64,000 nt of DNA, from positions 70,379 through 134,378 of the forward strand of contig NZ_UNRE01000011.1 of the NCBI RefSeq assembly GCF_900537085.1, written 5' to 3'. The DNA is from Agarivorans sp. Alg241-V36 (lineage in GTDB: Bacteria; Pseudomonadota; Gammaproteobacteria; Enterobacterales; Celerinatantimonadaceae). Made by a program: the position numbers and the translations under genes. Numbering within the stretch: the first letter of the stretch is position 1; each line of letters begins with the position of its first letter. This document shows positions 50,442-60,951 of this stretch, one piece after another. The notes below the pieces were generated by a model. That model searched no databases. It was not told the origin of the DNA and saw only the letters and a program-made list of their open reading frames with translations.

Positions 50442-50649
50442 GGTTGACTCGAGGTTTTAGTTTGGCTTTGATCTTAACAAAACCTTGCTTACACAGGAAA
50501 TTGAAGCGAATCCTGAACAAAAACTAAGCTGTTGTTTAATATTTAGAAAAATGTTGGTTAAAAGTAACTGCTTTAGTTTTCAAGCAAAGCTAGAACGACT
50601 ATGATTAACTGTGATTTACTCGGTACACAAAATTATACAAGGAATGTTT

Positions 50650-51813
50650 ATGAACCGCACACCTGTTGTAGCTCGTGTGGCAAAGGCTTTGGGCCTAACA
50701 ATTGCCTCACTTTCGTTTTTAAGTGCGTGTGATACAGCACCACCTCCACCACCAGCTGTTAAAGCAAATGTGAAAGTTCTTGAAGTTGCAATGAAAGAAG
50801 TAACGCCAAGTAATGATTTTGTTGGCAGAACTGAAGCAACTCAAGATATCACTATCAAATCTAAAGTGCGTGGTAACTTGTTAAAAACCAACTTTGAAGA
50901 AGGTAGCATTGTAGAGAAGGGCGATTTACTGTTTGAAATTGACCCAGCCCAATACGATGCAGCAGTTAAGGCGTCTAAAGCTTTAGTTGCTCAAGCAAAA
51001 GCTGCTTATGATACTGCTGTTTTAAACTTCAAGCGTGGTGAAGGCCTAATTAAAGACAACTTCATCAGCCAGTCTGATTACGACAACTTATTATCTCGTA
51101 AACTGCAAACAGCGGCATCTTTACAAAGCGCTAATGCAGAGTTAGATAATGCAAAGCTTGAATTAGGCTACACAAAAATCTACGCACCATTTACTGGCCG
51201 AATTAGCCGTGCGGCTGTGTTTACTGGTGACTTGATTTCTCCAGATCAAACCGAGTTAGCTGACCTAGTTCAAATGGAACCGGTTTGGGTTAATTACCAA
51301 CTTCCGGAAAAAGTACTTATTGAGGCGCAACGTGCACATAAGTCTGTTACCACTCCTTTTAAACTTAGCGATTTCCCAGTAAAAATTAAGTTTCCTGATG
51401 GCAATATGTTTGACGAAGTCGGCAAAATGGATTTTGTTGATAACCGTGTAGATGCTACCACTGGTACATTAGCGATTCGTGCTGAGTTCGCTAACAAAGA
51501 ACATATCATCGTTCCTGGCTTGTATGTGACGGTCATTATTGAATCCCCAGAAATGCAAGAAGTTATGCTAATCCCACAACGTGCTGTACAAGAGGACCAA
51601 CAAGGTCGTTACGTGCTAACCGTTGACAAGAAAAACATGGTTGGTCGTAGAAATGTTGAACTTGGCCAGCGTTATGGTATCGACTGGGAAGTTGAGAAAG
51701 GCTTAGAAAAAGGCGATTTGGTTATCACCGAAGGTTTACAAAAAGCCCGTGTTGGTGCTGAAGTAGACCACGAAATGGATACTGTTCAACCATTCTCTGA
51801 TACCCAGTCTTAA
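50650..51813 (+). CDS. RND efflux periplasmic adaptor (AcrA-like lipoprotein)
   Basis: The 387 residues have a lipoprotein signal with lipobox LSAC (cysteine near residue 26), followed by TAPPPPPA. Then come barrel-sandwich/lipoyl halves ([34 protein letters not shown]), an alpha-hairpin between them and beta-barrel and membrane-proximal domains. I chose the ATG at 50650, preceded by AAGGAATGTTT. The next gene's ribosome site AAGGAG overlaps its stop, so the adaptor and pump are cotranscribed. No TolC-like gene or TetR regulator is adjacent. Confidence 0.92.
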   Translation: MNRTPVVARVAKALGLTIASLSFLSACDTAPPPPPAVKANVKVLEVAMKEVTPSNDFVGRTEATQDITIKSKVRGNLLKTNFEEGSIVEKGDLLFEIDPAQYDAAVKASKALVAQAKAAYDTAVLNFKRGEGLIKDNFISQSDYDNLLSRKLQTAASLQSANAELDNAKLELGYTKIYAPFTGRISRAAVFTGDLISPDQTELADLVQMEPVWVNYQLPEKVLIEAQRAHKSVTTPFKLSDFPVKIKFPDGNMFDEVGKMDFVDNRVDATTGTLAIRAEFANKEHIIVPGLYVTVIIESPEMQEVMLIPQRAVQEDQQGRYVLTVDKKNMVGRRNVELGQRYGIDWEVEKGLEKGDLVITEGLQKARVGAEVDHEMDTVQPFSDTQS

Positions 51814-51823
51814 GGAGTCGGTG

Positions 51824-54800
51824 ATGATTAGTAAGTTTTTTATTCATCGACCCAAGTTCGCCTTCGTTATTTCGATAGTGTTAACTTTGGCCGGATTTTT
51901 GTCGATACCGGTATTACCGGTTGCGGAATTCCCAAACATCTCGCCACCCATGGTGTCGGTTACTACTAGCTATCCTGGTGCTAGTGCAGAAGTTGTTGCA
52001 GATACTGTTGCTAAGGTTATTGAAGCCGAAGTTAACGGTGTAGAAAATATGATCTACATGGAATCAAAGGGCGCAAATGACGGTAGTTATACGCTTAACG
52101 TTACCTTTGAAGTAGGTAGTAACGTTGATATGGCGCAGGTAAACGTGCAAAACCGCGTTCAACAAGCCATGCCACGACTGCCATCTGAAGTACAACGAAA
52201 CGGTGTAAAAGTAGAGAAACAAGATCCGAGTATTTTGATGATGCTTAACCTTGTATCTCCCAACGAGTCTTTAGATAACTTGTTCCTTAACAACTACATG
52301 GGAATCAATATTAAAGATAACCTTGCAAGGGTTAACGGAGTATCTAAGGTAAGCATTATTGGTGGCATGGATTATTCAATGCGTATTTGGTTAAACCCAG
52401 ATCGTATGGCTAGTTTAGGTGTTACCGTTGATGATGCTATTGCATCTATTCAAGAACAAAATATTCAAGTAGCGGCTGGTCGAATTGGTGCAGCTCCTGT
52501 ACCTCGCGATCAACAATTTCAGTATACCTTGTCTACTAAAGGCCGTTTAAGCCATCCAGAAGAGTTTGAAGAAATTATTATTCGTTCAAACCCTGATGGT
52601 AGTGCGGTTTACCTTAAAGATATTTCACGGGTTGAACTTGGTGCAGCGAGTTACGACGCTGAAGCGATGCTCGATAATAAAGCTTCTGCTCTATTGTTTA
52701 TTTACCAAGCAAGTGGCGCAAATGCTTTAGAAGTTGCTAAAGGTGTACGAGAAGAGTTAACGCGTTTAAGTGAGCAATTCCCAGAAGATATGGACTATAA
52801 AGTGTTGTACGACACTACCCAGTTCGTTGAAACATCTATTGATGAAATGCTTGAAACGCTGCTTATTGCAATCGCGCTAGTTATCTTTGTTGTTTACATC
52901 TTCTTGCAAGACGTAAGACAAACCTTGATTCCAGCAATTGCTATTCCTGTATCTCTTGTAGGTACCTTTGCGTTCTTACTTGCTACTGGTATGAGCATTA
53001 ACACGGTATCGCTGTTCGCTTTGATTCTAGCGATTGGTATTGTGGTTGATGACGCCATTGTTGTGGTAGAAAACACCACACGATTAATGCAGGACGAAGG
53101 TTTGAACGCTGTTGAGGCGACCACCAAATCGATGCAAGAGGTAACTGGACCCGTTGTAGCCACTACCTTGGTGCTATTAGCCGTATTCGCACCAACTGCA
53201 GTAATGCCGGGTATTACTGGTCAAATGTATGCCCAGTTCTCAATTACCATTTGTATTTCGGTATTAATCTCATCAGTTAACGCCTTGACCTTAAGTCCTG
53301 CCTTATGTGCTTCTTTGCTAAAGGCACCTAAAGTACACGAAAAAGGTTTCCATGCCTTTTTCAATAAGCACTTTGATAAGGTAACTGGAAAATACACCGG
53401 CTTTGTTAGCGGCATGGTAAGAAAGCTGTCTATCGTGGGTATCGTGTATGTTCTGCTGATTGGTGCTACCGGTTACCTGGCCACTTCTTTGCCATCTGGT
53501 TTCGTACCGACAGAAGATAAAAAAGCCTTCTTTATCGACGTACAGTTACCTAACGGTGCTTCTATCAACCGAACTAAAGAAGTCGTATCGAAGATGGTAG
53601 ACGAGTTGAATGAGCTAGAAGGGGTAACCAATGTTATTTCTGCTAGTGGTTATTCAATTATCTCGGGTGCTGTATCTTCTAATGCTGGCTTAATGGTTGT
53701 GATTCTTTCACATTGGGATGAGCGTAAAGATCCTGCTTTAGTTGAATCTAACATTGTTCAGCGCGCTAATGGCGTGTTAGCTGGTTACAACGAAGCCCAG
53801 GCAGTTGGCTTCTCGTTACCTGCGCTTCCAGGTGTTGGTACAGTAGCTGGTGTAGAGTTCTTTATTCAGGATACTCTTGGCCGTACTCCAGCTAGTCTTG
53901 CTGGTGTAATGCGGGCTACCGCAGTTGAAGCGGGTAGTGCACCTGAACTTGCTGCAGCATTTAGTACTTATCGTGCTGATGTACCACAGTTGTTCGTGGA
54001 TGTAGATCGACAAAAAGCTAAGGTTCAAGGTGTACAGTTAAGCAGCATATTCATGACCTTACAGACGATGTTGGGTTCAATGTATGTGAATGACTTCAAC
54101 CGCTTTGGTAAAGTTTTCCGGGTAAACATGCAAGCTGAAACTGAGTTTCGAAATTCCGAGCAAGATATTGCTCGTTTCTATATTCGAAATAAGTTTGATG
54201 AAATGGTTCCTCTTAATACATTAGTTCAAGTAGAGCCAAAGTTAGGGCCCGAGTACATCAACCAATTCAACTTGTATGGCGCAGTTAAGATGAATGCTTT
54301 CCCTGCACCTGGATTTAGTTCCGGTCAAGCCATTGATGCGGTGAAGCGAATTGCTGAAACCACTTTCCCAGCTGGTTATACCTACGAATGGTCGGGTCAA
54401 ACTTACCAAGAACTTAAAGCCGGTAACTTAGCGCCATTTATCTTTAGCTTGGCATTAATCTTTACCTATTTGTTCTTGGTTGCTCAGTATGAAAGCTGGA
54501 CGGTACCAATTTCGGTAATGCTGGCAGTACCTATCGCCATATTAGGTGCCTTTGTATACATTTGGATTATGGGTTCGGACATAAACTTGTATACCCAAAT
54601 TGGTTTGGTATTGCTCATAGGATTAGCCTGTAAAAACGCTATTCTTATTGTGGAATTTGCTAAACAGTTACGAGAAGGCGGAATGAGTATTCGCGATGCC
54701 GCTGTTAAAGCTGCTCGCTTACGTTTCCGCGCTGTATTGATGACGGCATTCTCGTTTATCCTTGGCGTTATTCCTTTAGTAATTGCTACCGGCGCTGGTG

Positions 54801-54949
54801 CTGCTAGTCGTATTTCATTGGGTTACGCAGTAATGGGTGGAATGATAGCGGCGACTATTGTAGGTACCTGTTTAGTGCCTGTTTTCTACGTAATGTTGCA
54901 AGGCTTACGTGAGAAAGTTAAAGGTATTAAGGACGCTGAAGACCAATAG
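51824..54949 (+). CDS. RND multidrug efflux transporter, HAE1 (AcrB-like)
   Basis: The 1041 residues have 12 predicted membrane segments and two large periplasmic loops. The proton-relay residues are intact: the aspartate pair in [16 protein letters not shown] (about residue 405) and the lysine in [16 protein letters not shown] (near 937). The AAGGAG ribosome site fits the ATG at 51824 (6-nt spacing) better than the GTG 3 nt upstream. It exports drugs or other amphiphiles with the upstream adaptor and a distant outer-membrane channel. Substrates cannot be read from sequence. Confidence 0.94.
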   Translation: MISKFFIHRPKFAFVISIVLTLAGFLSIPVLPVAEFPNISPPMVSVTTSYPGASAEVVADTVAKVIEAEVNGVENMIYMESKGANDGSYTLNVTFEVGSNVDMAQVNVQNRVQQAMPRLPSEVQRNGVKVEKQDPSILMMLNLVSPNESLDNLFLNNYMGINIKDNLARVNGVSKVSIIGGMDYSMRIWLNPDRMASLGVTVDDAIASIQEQNIQVAAGRIGAAPVPRDQQFQYTLSTKGRLSHPEEFEEIIIRSNPDGSAVYLKDISRVELGAASYDAEAMLDNKASALLFIYQASGANALEVAKGVREELTRLSEQFPEDMDYKVLYDTTQFVETSIDEMLETLLIAIALVIFVVYIFLQDVRQTLIPAIAIPVSLVGTFAFLLATGMSINTVSLFALILAIGIVVDDAIVVVENTTRLMQDEGLNAVEATTKSMQEVTGPVVATTLVLLAVFAPTAVMPGITGQMYAQFSITICISVLISSVNALTLSPALCASLLKAPKVHEKGFHAFFNKHFDKVTGKYTGFVSGMVRKLSIVGIVYVLLIGATGYLATSLPSGFVPTEDKKAFFIDVQLPNGASINRTKEVVSKMVDELNELEGVTNVISASGYSIISGAVSSNAGLMVVILSHWDERKDPALVESNIVQRANGVLAGYNEAQAVGFSLPALPGVGTVAGVEFFIQDTLGRTPASLAGVMRATAVEAGSAPELAAAFSTYRADVPQLFVDVDRQKAKVQGVQLSSIFMTLQTMLGSMYVNDFNRFGKVFRVNMQAETEFRNSEQDIARFYIRNKFDEMVPLNTLVQVEPKLGPEYINQFNLYGAVKMNAFPAPGFSSGQAIDAVKRIAETTFPAGYTYEWSGQTYQELKAGNLAPFIFSLALIFTYLFLVAQYESWTVPISVMLAVPIAILGAFVYIWIMGSDINLYTQIGLVLLIGLACKNAILIVEFAKQLREGGMSIRDAAVKAARLRFRAVLMTAFSFILGVIPLVIATGAGAASRISLGYAVMGGMIAATIVGTCLVPVFYVMLQGLREKVKGIKDAEDQ

Positions 54950-54970
54950 TAAGCAATACGCTTAACATCC

Positions 54971-54997
54971 AAAAAGCCCGATTTATCGGGCTTTTTT
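54971..54997. terminator. Bidirectional terminator after the RND pump
   Basis: A 12-bp stem aaaaagcccgat/atcgggcttttt with a 2-nt loop has T-runs on both strands. It is shared with the convergent HD-GYP gene. Confidence 0.92.
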
Positions 54998-55019
54998 ATG
55001 GCTGCTATATACATTGAGT

Positions 55020-56249
55020 TTATTGTTCTGGGTCGAAGAAATAACAACAACGTAATTTAGGATCAAAGTTCTTTACTAAGGCAGCAGGTACATCTTCCCA
55101 CTTTACAGTTTTGTTTATTTTTAAGTCTTCTTTGCTTAGGTCTACTATGTTGGCGTTAGTGAAGTTTTTGCCTTTTTCTAACAGCAGTACCCTTGGTTTA
55201 AGTTTTTCTTTAGGGTTACTAGACATCACCATAGCAAAGCCGTTGTTGGATAAGCTAACGATTGAGCCTGGCGGGTAAATGCCAAGGGTGTTCATCAGTT
55301 GTTCTAAGTAAAGCTTGTTAAATTTTGTGTCGGCGCTTTTATATAGAGAAGCGAAGGCTTCTTGAGGTGTCATGCGCTTTTGATTGGGAAGCGGGGAACA
55401 CAAATGTTCAAAGGCATCGGCAATCGCCAATAGCTGAGTTGCTTTGTTTAGATCTTTGGCTTTTAAGCCTTGTGGGTAGCCAGAACCATCTAAACGTTCA
55501 TGATGGTTAATCACAATGGGTAACACTTCCTCAGGAAATGAACCTGCTTTTTTTATCAGTTCAGCGCCAAATTTTGGGTGGGTCTGATAGAAGTTTTGCT
55601 CAGCTTGGCTCCACTCTGTAGGTTTCCGGCGAATTTGCTGAGGTACTTTTAACTCACCAATATCGTGAATCATCGCTGCAATACATAAATGTTGACATTC
55701 TTTCTCAGTAAAACCGAGGTTTTTGGCTACTAAAATAGCGAGCACTGCCACATTTACGCTATGAAAGAATATATCCTCATCACTACTTGGCTCAAGGCTT
55801 ACATAAACGCTATGAGCTGAAGAGGATTTGAACATAAGTTGTAAGGTGATGTTTACTTGCTCAAAGATGCTGTAATAGGCTTCTTCGGGTTTACTGGTAA
55901 ATTTGGTTAAGGCTAAACGAAAATTCTCTGCATTTTGTAAATAAGCTTTGTTTGCCCGCTTCTGCCCATTTCGAAGTTCTTCTAACCAAGCCTGGTCAGG
56001 GTCAACTTCTGCAACTTCAGATTGCTTCTCGTCAATACCATCATCTTGGTTAAGCTGTGGTGTAGCGACTTTAGACTTACTAGGAACAACTTCTATTAAT
56101 TCTAAACCTAGGGATTTTATGACGGTGAGTTGTTCATTGTTTTTAATGAGGAAGTTATTGCGCATGAAAGGGTGGGCAGTCCAACCCAAGGGAAGGCTGA
56201 TGTAATGCCCGACTTGTAATAACTGAGTAGGTATTTCTGTTTTAGACAT
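55020..56249 (-). CDS. HD-GYP domain c-di-GMP phosphodiesterase
   Basis: The 409 residues have an N-terminal DUF3391-like domain (about 1-130, VGHYISLPLGWTAHPFMRN) and an HD-GYP domain (about 155-330). The latter has the metal motif MIHDIGELKVP and the HHERLDGSGYPQGL signature, both complete. A small C-terminal domain follows. It should hydrolyse c-di-GMP to pGpG or GMP. It has no receiver or membrane segment, so it is a soluble stand-alone enzyme. It is divergent from ubiX. Confidence 0.92.
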   Translation of the reverse strand: MSKTEIPTQLLQVGHYISLPLGWTAHPFMRNNFLIKNNEQLTVIKSLGLELIEVVPSKSKVATPQLNQDDGIDEKQSEVAEVDPDQAWLEELRNGQKRANKAYLQNAENFRLALTKFTSKPEEAYYSIFEQVNITLQLMFKSSSAHSVYVSLEPSSDEDIFFHSVNVAVLAILVAKNLGFTEKECQHLCIAAMIHDIGELKVPQQIRRKPTEWSQAEQNFYQTHPKFGAELIKKAGSFPEEVLPIVINHHERLDGSGYPQGLKAKDLNKATQLLAIADAFEHLCSPLPNQKRMTPQEAFASLYKSADTKFNKLYLEQLMNTLGIYPPGSIVSLSNNGFAMVMSSNPKEKLKPRVLLLEKGKNFTNANIVDLSKEDLKINKTVKWEDVPAALVKNFDPKLRCCYFFDPEQ

Positions 56250-56443
56250 AGGCCTAGAGTAATTAATCCTTTGAGTAATTGTAGTTAATAGTCACAAATT
56301 TATAAATGCTTGATTGTTCATAACAAGTCGCTAAGCACACTTATTATCGCTACAATCGATTTAAATGATGTTAGTTCAGGCGATTTACTCGATGATGCAA
56401 CATCATAGTTACTGGCAACAACGAGCTAAAAAACAATAAAATC

Positions 56444-57058
56444 ATGAAAAATAAAGAAATTACTCTAGCGATTACCGGTGCCTCTGGAGCTCCATACGCA
56501 TTGTGTTTATTAGAGCAGCTAGTTAAAAAAGAGTTTACCGTGCATTTGCTAGTATCTAGCGCTGCAAAAGTAGTGTTAGCGACAGAAGTAGATGAGCAAT
56601 GGCCAAGTAACCCCGAAAAAGCTCAATCTTTCCTTCAAGAGAGGTTTAACGCCAAGCCTGAGCAAATTGTTGTACCAGGAAAAAATGATTGGTTTTCACC
56701 TGTAGCATCCGGCTCAGCAGCGCCAAAAACGATGGTGGTTTGTCCTTGTAGCATGGGAACCTTGGCTTCAATTGCCATGGGACTTTCAGATAACTTGATT
56801 GAACGCGCAGCAGACGTGGTTATAAAAGAAAAGGGTAAGTTAATCATGGTGCCAAGAGAAATGCCTTTTTCTGCTATCCACTTAGAAAACATGCTTAAGT
56901 TAGCTAAATTGGGTGTCGATATATTGCCCGCCAACCCTGGTTTCTATCATAAGCCTGAGACGATTCAGGATTTAGTCGAACATGTCACCGCTCGGATTCT
57001 TGATCATATAGGTATTGATAATGACTTAGTAGCGCGTTGGGGATATTCAGGAAAGTAA
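56444..57058 (+). CDS. ubiX: Flavin prenyltransferase UbiX
   Basis: Makes the prenylated FMN cofactor used by UbiD decarboxylase in ubiquinone synthesis. The 204 residues show [18 protein letters not shown] near the start, [15 protein letters not shown] in the middle and [18 protein letters not shown], then NPGFYHKP. No ribosome site is clear ahead of the ATG. It is convergent with fur, sharing a 13-bp hairpin. ubiD is not in view. Confidence 0.95.
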   Translation: MKNKEITLAITGASGAPYALCLLEQLVKKEFTVHLLVSSAAKVVLATEVDEQWPSNPEKAQSFLQERFNAKPEQIVVPGKNDWFSPVASGSAAPKTMVVCPCSMGTLASIAMGLSDNLIERAADVVIKEKGKLIMVPREMPFSAIHLENMLKLAKLGVDILPANPGFYHKPETIQDLVEHVTARILDHIGIDNDLVARWGYSGK

Positions 57059-57070
57059 GTTAAGGAAAGC

Positions 57071-57099
57071 AAATACAGGTGATTAGATCACCTGTATTT
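57071..57099. terminator. Shared hairpin between ubiX and fur
   Basis: A perfect 13-bp stem aaatacaggtgat/atcacctgtattt has a 3-nt loop. T-runs are short on both sides, so termination may be partial. Confidence 0.7.
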
Positions 57100-57106
57100 A
57101 TTGAAA

Positions 57107-57538
57107 CTAGTCTTCGCGGCTTTCGCAGTCTGCTTTGGTGCAGTTGCCGTACAAGTACAGGCTATGATTAGTCAGTTTGATATTGTTTTCTACAGCGATA
57201 TCTTTTTGTCGTTGCTCAATCATATCATCATTAAATTCAATTACTTTACCGCAGTCTAAACACACTAGGTGATCATGGTGGTGTTGGCTATTTAATTCAA
57301 ATACCGATTTACCGCCTTCAAAGTGGTGACGAGTAACAATGCCAGCATCATCAAACTGGTTAAGTACTCGGTAAACAGTTGCTAAACCAATCTCTTCGCC
57401 TTGGTCTATTAAAAGCTTATATAAGTCTTCTGCGCTAATATGTTGGTTATTAGGCGTTTGCAGCAGCTCTAGAATTTTCATTCTTGGCAAGGTCACTTTA
57501 AGGCCCGCTTTTTTTAGAGCTAGATTATTATCAGACAT
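57107..57538 (-). CDS. fur: Ferric uptake regulator Fur
   Basis: Iron-responsive transcriptional repressor. The 143 residues have an N-terminal winged-helix domain (LKKAGLKVTLPRMKILELLQ; GLATVYRVLNQFDDAGIV) and a dimerisation domain. Metal sites are HHHDHLVCLDCGK and CTKADCESRED. In E. coli it directly follows fldA; here a lytic transglycosylase and a divergent DUF4442 gene lie between. I found no obvious Fur box in its 149-bp upstream gap. Confidence 0.97.
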   Translation of the reverse strand: MSDNNLALKKAGLKVTLPRMKILELLQTPNNQHISAEDLYKLLIDQGEEIGLATVYRVLNQFDDAGIVTRHHFEGGKSVFELNSQHHHDHLVCLDCGKVIEFNDDMIEQRQKDIAVENNIKLTNHSLYLYGNCTKADCESRED

Positions 57539-57687
57539 AGGTGAAATTCTTTCCCTTGCTGTTATTCATTCCATAACTGCACAGTAGTATACGGATTTAC
57601 ACGACAAACAGAAAGCTTGATAAGAAGACTTGTAGCACAGTTAAATATTTATTAACCTACTCTTAACATGTCAGACCAGTTGAGCTT

Positions 57688-58176
57688 ATGGATATTTTAC
57701 TAAAAAAAGCAGCCGTTGCGAGAACAGTGCTTAATCTTTGGCCACCGTTTTGGGGCTCTGGAATTAAGATAACCGAACTTAGTAAGGATTTTAGCCTTTG
57801 CCAAGTGCGTTTAGCATTTCGATGGTGGAATAAAAATGCCAATCGCTCACAATTTGGCGGAGCCATGTTTGCGATGACCGATCCTATTTATCCACTGATG
57901 TTAATGGCCATTTTAGGTAATCGTTATCATATATGGGATAGCGAAGCGTCGATTAAATTCGTGACACCAGGGCGAGGCAAAGTGTTTGCTAAGTTTCAAC
58001 TGGATAAAGAGTTTATTGAAACTATTCTTGTTGCTGTTGCATCAGGAGAGAAATTTGAACCTGAAGTTGCAACCGAAGTTTTGGGTGAAAAGGGTAAGGT
58101 TGTAGCGGTAATTAAACGCAAATTGTATATCCGTCTTAAGCGGCAGTATCGACCTGAACTAAAGCAGGCAGCTTAG
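57688..58176 (+). CDS. DUF4442 hotdog-fold protein (putative thioesterase)
   Basis: The 162 residues match DUF4442, a hotdog-fold family likely to hydrolyse acyl-CoA thioesters. Recognisable segments are LNLWPPFWGSGIKI, CQVRLAFRWWNKNAN and SQFGGAMFAMTDPIYPLML, then IKFVTPGRGKV. There is no signal peptide. It is divergent from fur and convergent with the lytic transglycosylase (4-bp gap). Its substrate is unknown. Confidence 0.82.
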   Translation: MDILLKKAAVARTVLNLWPPFWGSGIKITELSKDFSLCQVRLAFRWWNKNANRSQFGGAMFAMTDPIYPLMLMAILGNRYHIWDSEASIKFVTPGRGKVFAKFQLDKEFIETILVAVASGEKFEPEVATEVLGEKGKVVAVIKRKLYIRLKRQYRPELKQAA

Positions 58177-58180
58177 AGGG

Positions 58181-58771
58181 TTACTGAATGAGGCTTAGGT
58201 TTTTCTTGTAGCGTTCTATCACTTTAGTGACGTAGTTTTGGGTTTCTTTATAAGGCGGTATTTTAAAGCCATAACGCTTAACTGTGTTTTCACCTGAATT
58301 GTAGGCCGCCAGCGCTAGCTGCAGCGATTCAAATTCGTCTAGCAACCAACGTAAGTAACGGCTACCAGCCTCAATATTTTGCTCTGGTATGAATGGGTCG
58401 GTAACAGAAAAGCGTTCTGCGGTGGCAGGCATTAATTGCATTAAACCCATTGCGCCTGCCCGCGATACTGCATCGTGCTTATAATTGGATTCTGTAGCAA
58501 CAACGGCATGTACTAATGCGGGGTCAAGTTTATGACGTTTTGCACTGTCTACAATAAGTTGATGATAGGGGCGATCACTAGGAGAGCGTTGAGGAATAGA
58601 CTTAGCTTTTGGAGGATCTAGCGATTTCGGCGTTCGCATTAGTAAACGCCATTTAGAGCCTTTCTTTTCTTGGGCGAAGTGCATTACGCCGTTTTGGTCT
58701 TCATAAAACCAAACATCAGCGTTAGCTACACTGGATATGCCGATAAAAAGTAATAATAGGTATTTAAACAA
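58181..58771 (-). CDS. Lytic transglycosylase (SLT) with DUF4124-like N-terminus
   Basis: Cleaves peptidoglycan glycan strands in the periplasm. The 196 residues start with signal peptide MFKYLLLLFIGISSVANA, then a DUF4124-like strand region (DVWFYEDQNGVMHFAQE). The GH23 SLT domain has the catalytic glutamate in VVATESNYKHDA, GAMGLMQLMPATA and ALAAYNSGENTV. I chose the TTG at 58771, which has GAGGGAGA 5-6 nt upstream and gives a clean signal peptide. A longer frame to 58813 would put charged residues before it. Confidence 0.88.
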   Translation of the reverse strand: MFKYLLLLFIGISSVANADVWFYEDQNGVMHFAQEKKGSKWRLLMRTPKSLDPPKAKSIPQRSPSDRPYHQLIVDSAKRHKLDPALVHAVVATESNYKHDAVSRAGAMGLMQLMPATAERFSVTDPFIPEQNIEAGSRYLRWLLDEFESLQLALAAYNSGENTVKRYGFKIPPYKETQNYVTKVIERYKKNLSLIQ

Positions 58772-58857
58772 TTTGCTCTCCCTCTGAGCCAAGTTAAGCA
58801 TAAACTTGGCCAACTATACGAGGGTCAGATACAAAAACTGGGCTTTCGCCCAGTAAT

Positions 58858-59385
58858 TTAGTCAGCTAATTCAGCTAAGCACATTTCTTCGTAAACTTGT
58901 TTACACCAGCCTTTAACACGTTCTTGGGTTAACTCTGGTTGGCGATCTTCATCAATACCTAAACCAACGAAGTGTGCGTCATCAGCTAAGGCTTTAGACT
59001 CTTCAAAGTCATAGCCTTCAATTGGCCAATGACCCACAACAGTAGCGCCTTTATTTACTACAATGTCGTTGATAGTGCCCATGGCATCTAAGAAGTACTC
59101 TGCGTAGTCTTCTTGATCTCCACAACCAAATATTGCTACCAATTTTTCAGAAAAATCAATTTGTTCTAGGTCTGGGAAAAAATCATCCCAATCACATTGA
59201 GCTTCACCGTAATACCAAGTTGGGATACCCAATAAAATGAGTGAAAAATCATCAATGTCTTCTTTAGAAGACTTGGCAATGTCTTTTACTTCAACTAGCT
59301 TTTTACCTAGCTCTTTTTGAATCATTTGCGCAACAGCTTCGGTGTTACCGGTGTCGCTACCAAAAAATATTCCTACACTCGCCAT
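58858..59385 (-). CDS. fldA: Long-chain flavodoxin
   Basis: FMN electron carrier. The 175 residues have the phosphate loop FFGSDTGNTEAVAQM and the isoalloxazine-contact regions GIPTWYYGEAQCDWDD and FGCGDQEDYAEYFLDAMG. The long loop places it in the long-chain class. It lies between ybfE and the lytic transglycosylase, on the same strand as fur, as in E. coli. Confidence 0.96.
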   Translation of the reverse strand: MASVGIFFGSDTGNTEAVAQMIQKELGKKLVEVKDIAKSSKEDIDDFSLILLGIPTWYYGEAQCDWDDFFPDLEQIDFSEKLVAIFGCGDQEDYAEYFLDAMGTINDIVVNKGATVVGHWPIEGYDFEESKALADDAHFVGLGIDEDRQPELTQERVKGWCKQVYEEMCLAELAD

Positions 59386-59406
59386 AAATGTTACCTGTAA
59401 TACAAA

Positions 59407-59694
59407 CTATTGATTTGTTGAAAATTGACTAACTTGTTTGTTTAGCATCTTTTCGATTAACTCACTGCGGCTTATGCCGGACTCAGTAGCCAATTGATTT
59501 AACTGTTCGAAGAGAGCTAGCTCTACTTTCAACTCGATTCTTTTAAGACCATTTGCACGATCGCGTTTCAGCTGGTTGCGCTTATTGGTTTTTAACTGAT
59601 CTTTCCGCTCTAAAGGGTTAGTTCTTGGTCGCCCAACTCTTTTTTCACTGGCGAATAGATCAATAGTGGTTCGATCTGTATTTTGTTTTGCCAT
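59407..59694 (-). CDS. ybfE: LexA-regulated protein YbfE-like
   Basis: The 95 residues match YbfE: TTIDLFASEKRVGRPRTNPL, then a lysine/arginine-rich stretch (KRNQLKRDRANGLKRIELKV) and a ribbon-helix-helix-like C-terminus (LATESGISRSELIEKMLNK). It is probably a small DNA-binding protein. In E. coli it is SOS-regulated, but I see no CTGT-N8-ACAG box nearby. Its place between ybfF and fldA is conserved. Confidence 0.9.
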   Translation of the reverse strand: MAKQNTDRTTIDLFASEKRVGRPRTNPLERKDQLKTNKRNQLKRDRANGLKRIELKVELALFEQLNQLATESGISRSELIEKMLNKQVSQFSTNQ

Positions 59695-59712
59695 TAATTA
59701 TAAAACAACCAT

Positions 59713-59934
59713 CTAAGCTAAGCCGCTGCCTTCCCAGGTTAGCTGAATTAGCCCTTTTGCAATAAAGCCTGCACACCCTAAAAATAATACTAGCCATACA
59801 ATTGCGCGGCCGAAAGGAGGTACATTGCCTTTTTTTAATACGTCTTGAATAGCCATGCCGATAAAGAAAAATAGAACAGCGAAGCCAATATTTAGCGCTA
59901 GGCTCTCTATAAGATCTATATGCTTTGCGAACAT
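59713..59934 (-). CDS. DUF2788 family membrane protein
   Basis: The 73 residues have two membrane segments (about 13-32 and 44-65) joined by the conserved loop KKGNVPPFGR. This matches the DUF2788 pattern of marine gammaproteobacteria. AAGGA lies 5 nt before the ATG at 59934, so I prefer it to the GTG just upstream. It sits between ybfF and ybfE in an otherwise conserved gene string. Function is unknown. Confidence 0.85.
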   Translation of the reverse strand: MFAKHIDLIESLALNIGFAVLFFFIGMAIQDVLKKGNVPPFGRAIVWLVLFLGCAGFIAKGLIQLTWEGSGLA

Positions 59935-59990
59935 CACTATCCTTCAGATAAAAATTCGACGCGCACTATACCATAAAGCGCCATCAGGTG

Positions 59991-60761
59991 TTAAATATGC
60001 TTGGCTAAAAACTGCTCAGTTAAACGGTTGAAAATCGCAGGTTTTTCAGCGTGTAACCAATGTCCGGTTCCAGCTATCACTTTAAGCTCGGCTTTAGGAA
60101 ATTGTTGACCTACTGTTTGCTGATAATCACTCACAATATAGTCTGAATTCTCTCCTTTTATAAACAAGCACGGGCGCTTATAGTGGCCAAATTGTTCCCA
60201 ACCGATGATGCTTTTGTAGCAAAGTGCTAGTTGCTCAACGTCAAATAGCCATTGCCAACCGTCTTCGGTGTTAGTTAAGGACTTAAGCAAAAATTGTCTC
60301 ACGCCTGGTTCTTGAATGTGCTTAGCTAGCAACTTCTCTGCTTCTGAACGTGATTTAATATCTTTGGGATCAAAACTCTTTAGTCCTGAAAATACTGCAG
60401 TATGGTTGTGTTGATAAGCCACCGGTGCAATGTCGGCGACAACTAGTGCGTTAACCAAATCAGGGTAGAGCTGAGCTGCAGCCATACCAATTTTCCCACC
60501 CATTGAGTGACCAACAATGGCACACTGCGTAATATCTAGCTTGTCGCATAAGGCCTTAATCGCTTCAGCTTGATGTTGATAGCTCATAGACTGCGAGCGT
60601 GGCGATAAACCATGGTTTAGGGTATCTATACTTATTACACGATAGGATAGGGACTCCAAGTGTTTAGCCAAAATGCCTAAATTAGACAAGCTTCCAAATA
60701 GTCCATGAATGAGCAGGATAGGGTAGCCTTGCCCTTGTTCTTTATAATGCAGGTTCAACAA
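59991..60761 (-). CDS. ybfF: Alpha/beta-hydrolase esterase YbfF
   Basis: Acyl-CoA/carboxylesterase of the alpha/beta-hydrolase fold. The 256 residues show the oxyanion region LLIHGLFGSLSNLG, DTLNHGLSPRS, the serine nucleophile in VGHSMGGKIG (near residue 90), ADIAPVAY and the histidine in AGTGHWLHAEKP. It starts with TTG TTG after GGAG, spaced 5 or 8 nt. It is divergent from seqA, as in E. coli. Confidence 0.93.
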   Translation of the reverse strand: MLNLHYKEQGQGYPILLIHGLFGSLSNLGILAKHLESLSYRVISIDTLNHGLSPRSQSMSYQHQAEAIKALCDKLDITQCAIVGHSMGGKIGMAAAQLYPDLVNALVVADIAPVAYQHNHTAVFSGLKSFDPKDIKSRSEAEKLLAKHIQEPGVRQFLLKSLTNTEDGWQWLFDVEQLALCYKSIIGWEQFGHYKRPCLFIKGENSDYIVSDYQQTVGQQFPKAELKVIAGTGHWLHAEKPAIFNRLTEQFLAKHI

Positions 60762-60951
60762 TCTGGCTCCACAAATGTCACAAAATTGTTAGTCTGCCTT
60801 TGCAGCTCTATTACTACAAGTATTAGAAAGTCATTTCTTTGTTCAATAATTGGGCTTTCAAAGGATCAAATTCGGATTGTTGGTGAGTTATTAGCGCTGC
60901 TATGTATAATAATTAGTTATGTTAAGAGCTTTGCAATCCTAGAAAGAAACG

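Noticed and set aside
59695-60951. Search for a LexA box near ybfE, the DUF2788 gene or ybfF
   Set aside because: No CTGT-N8-ACAG was found in the gaps between these genes; SOS control is not supported by visible sequence.
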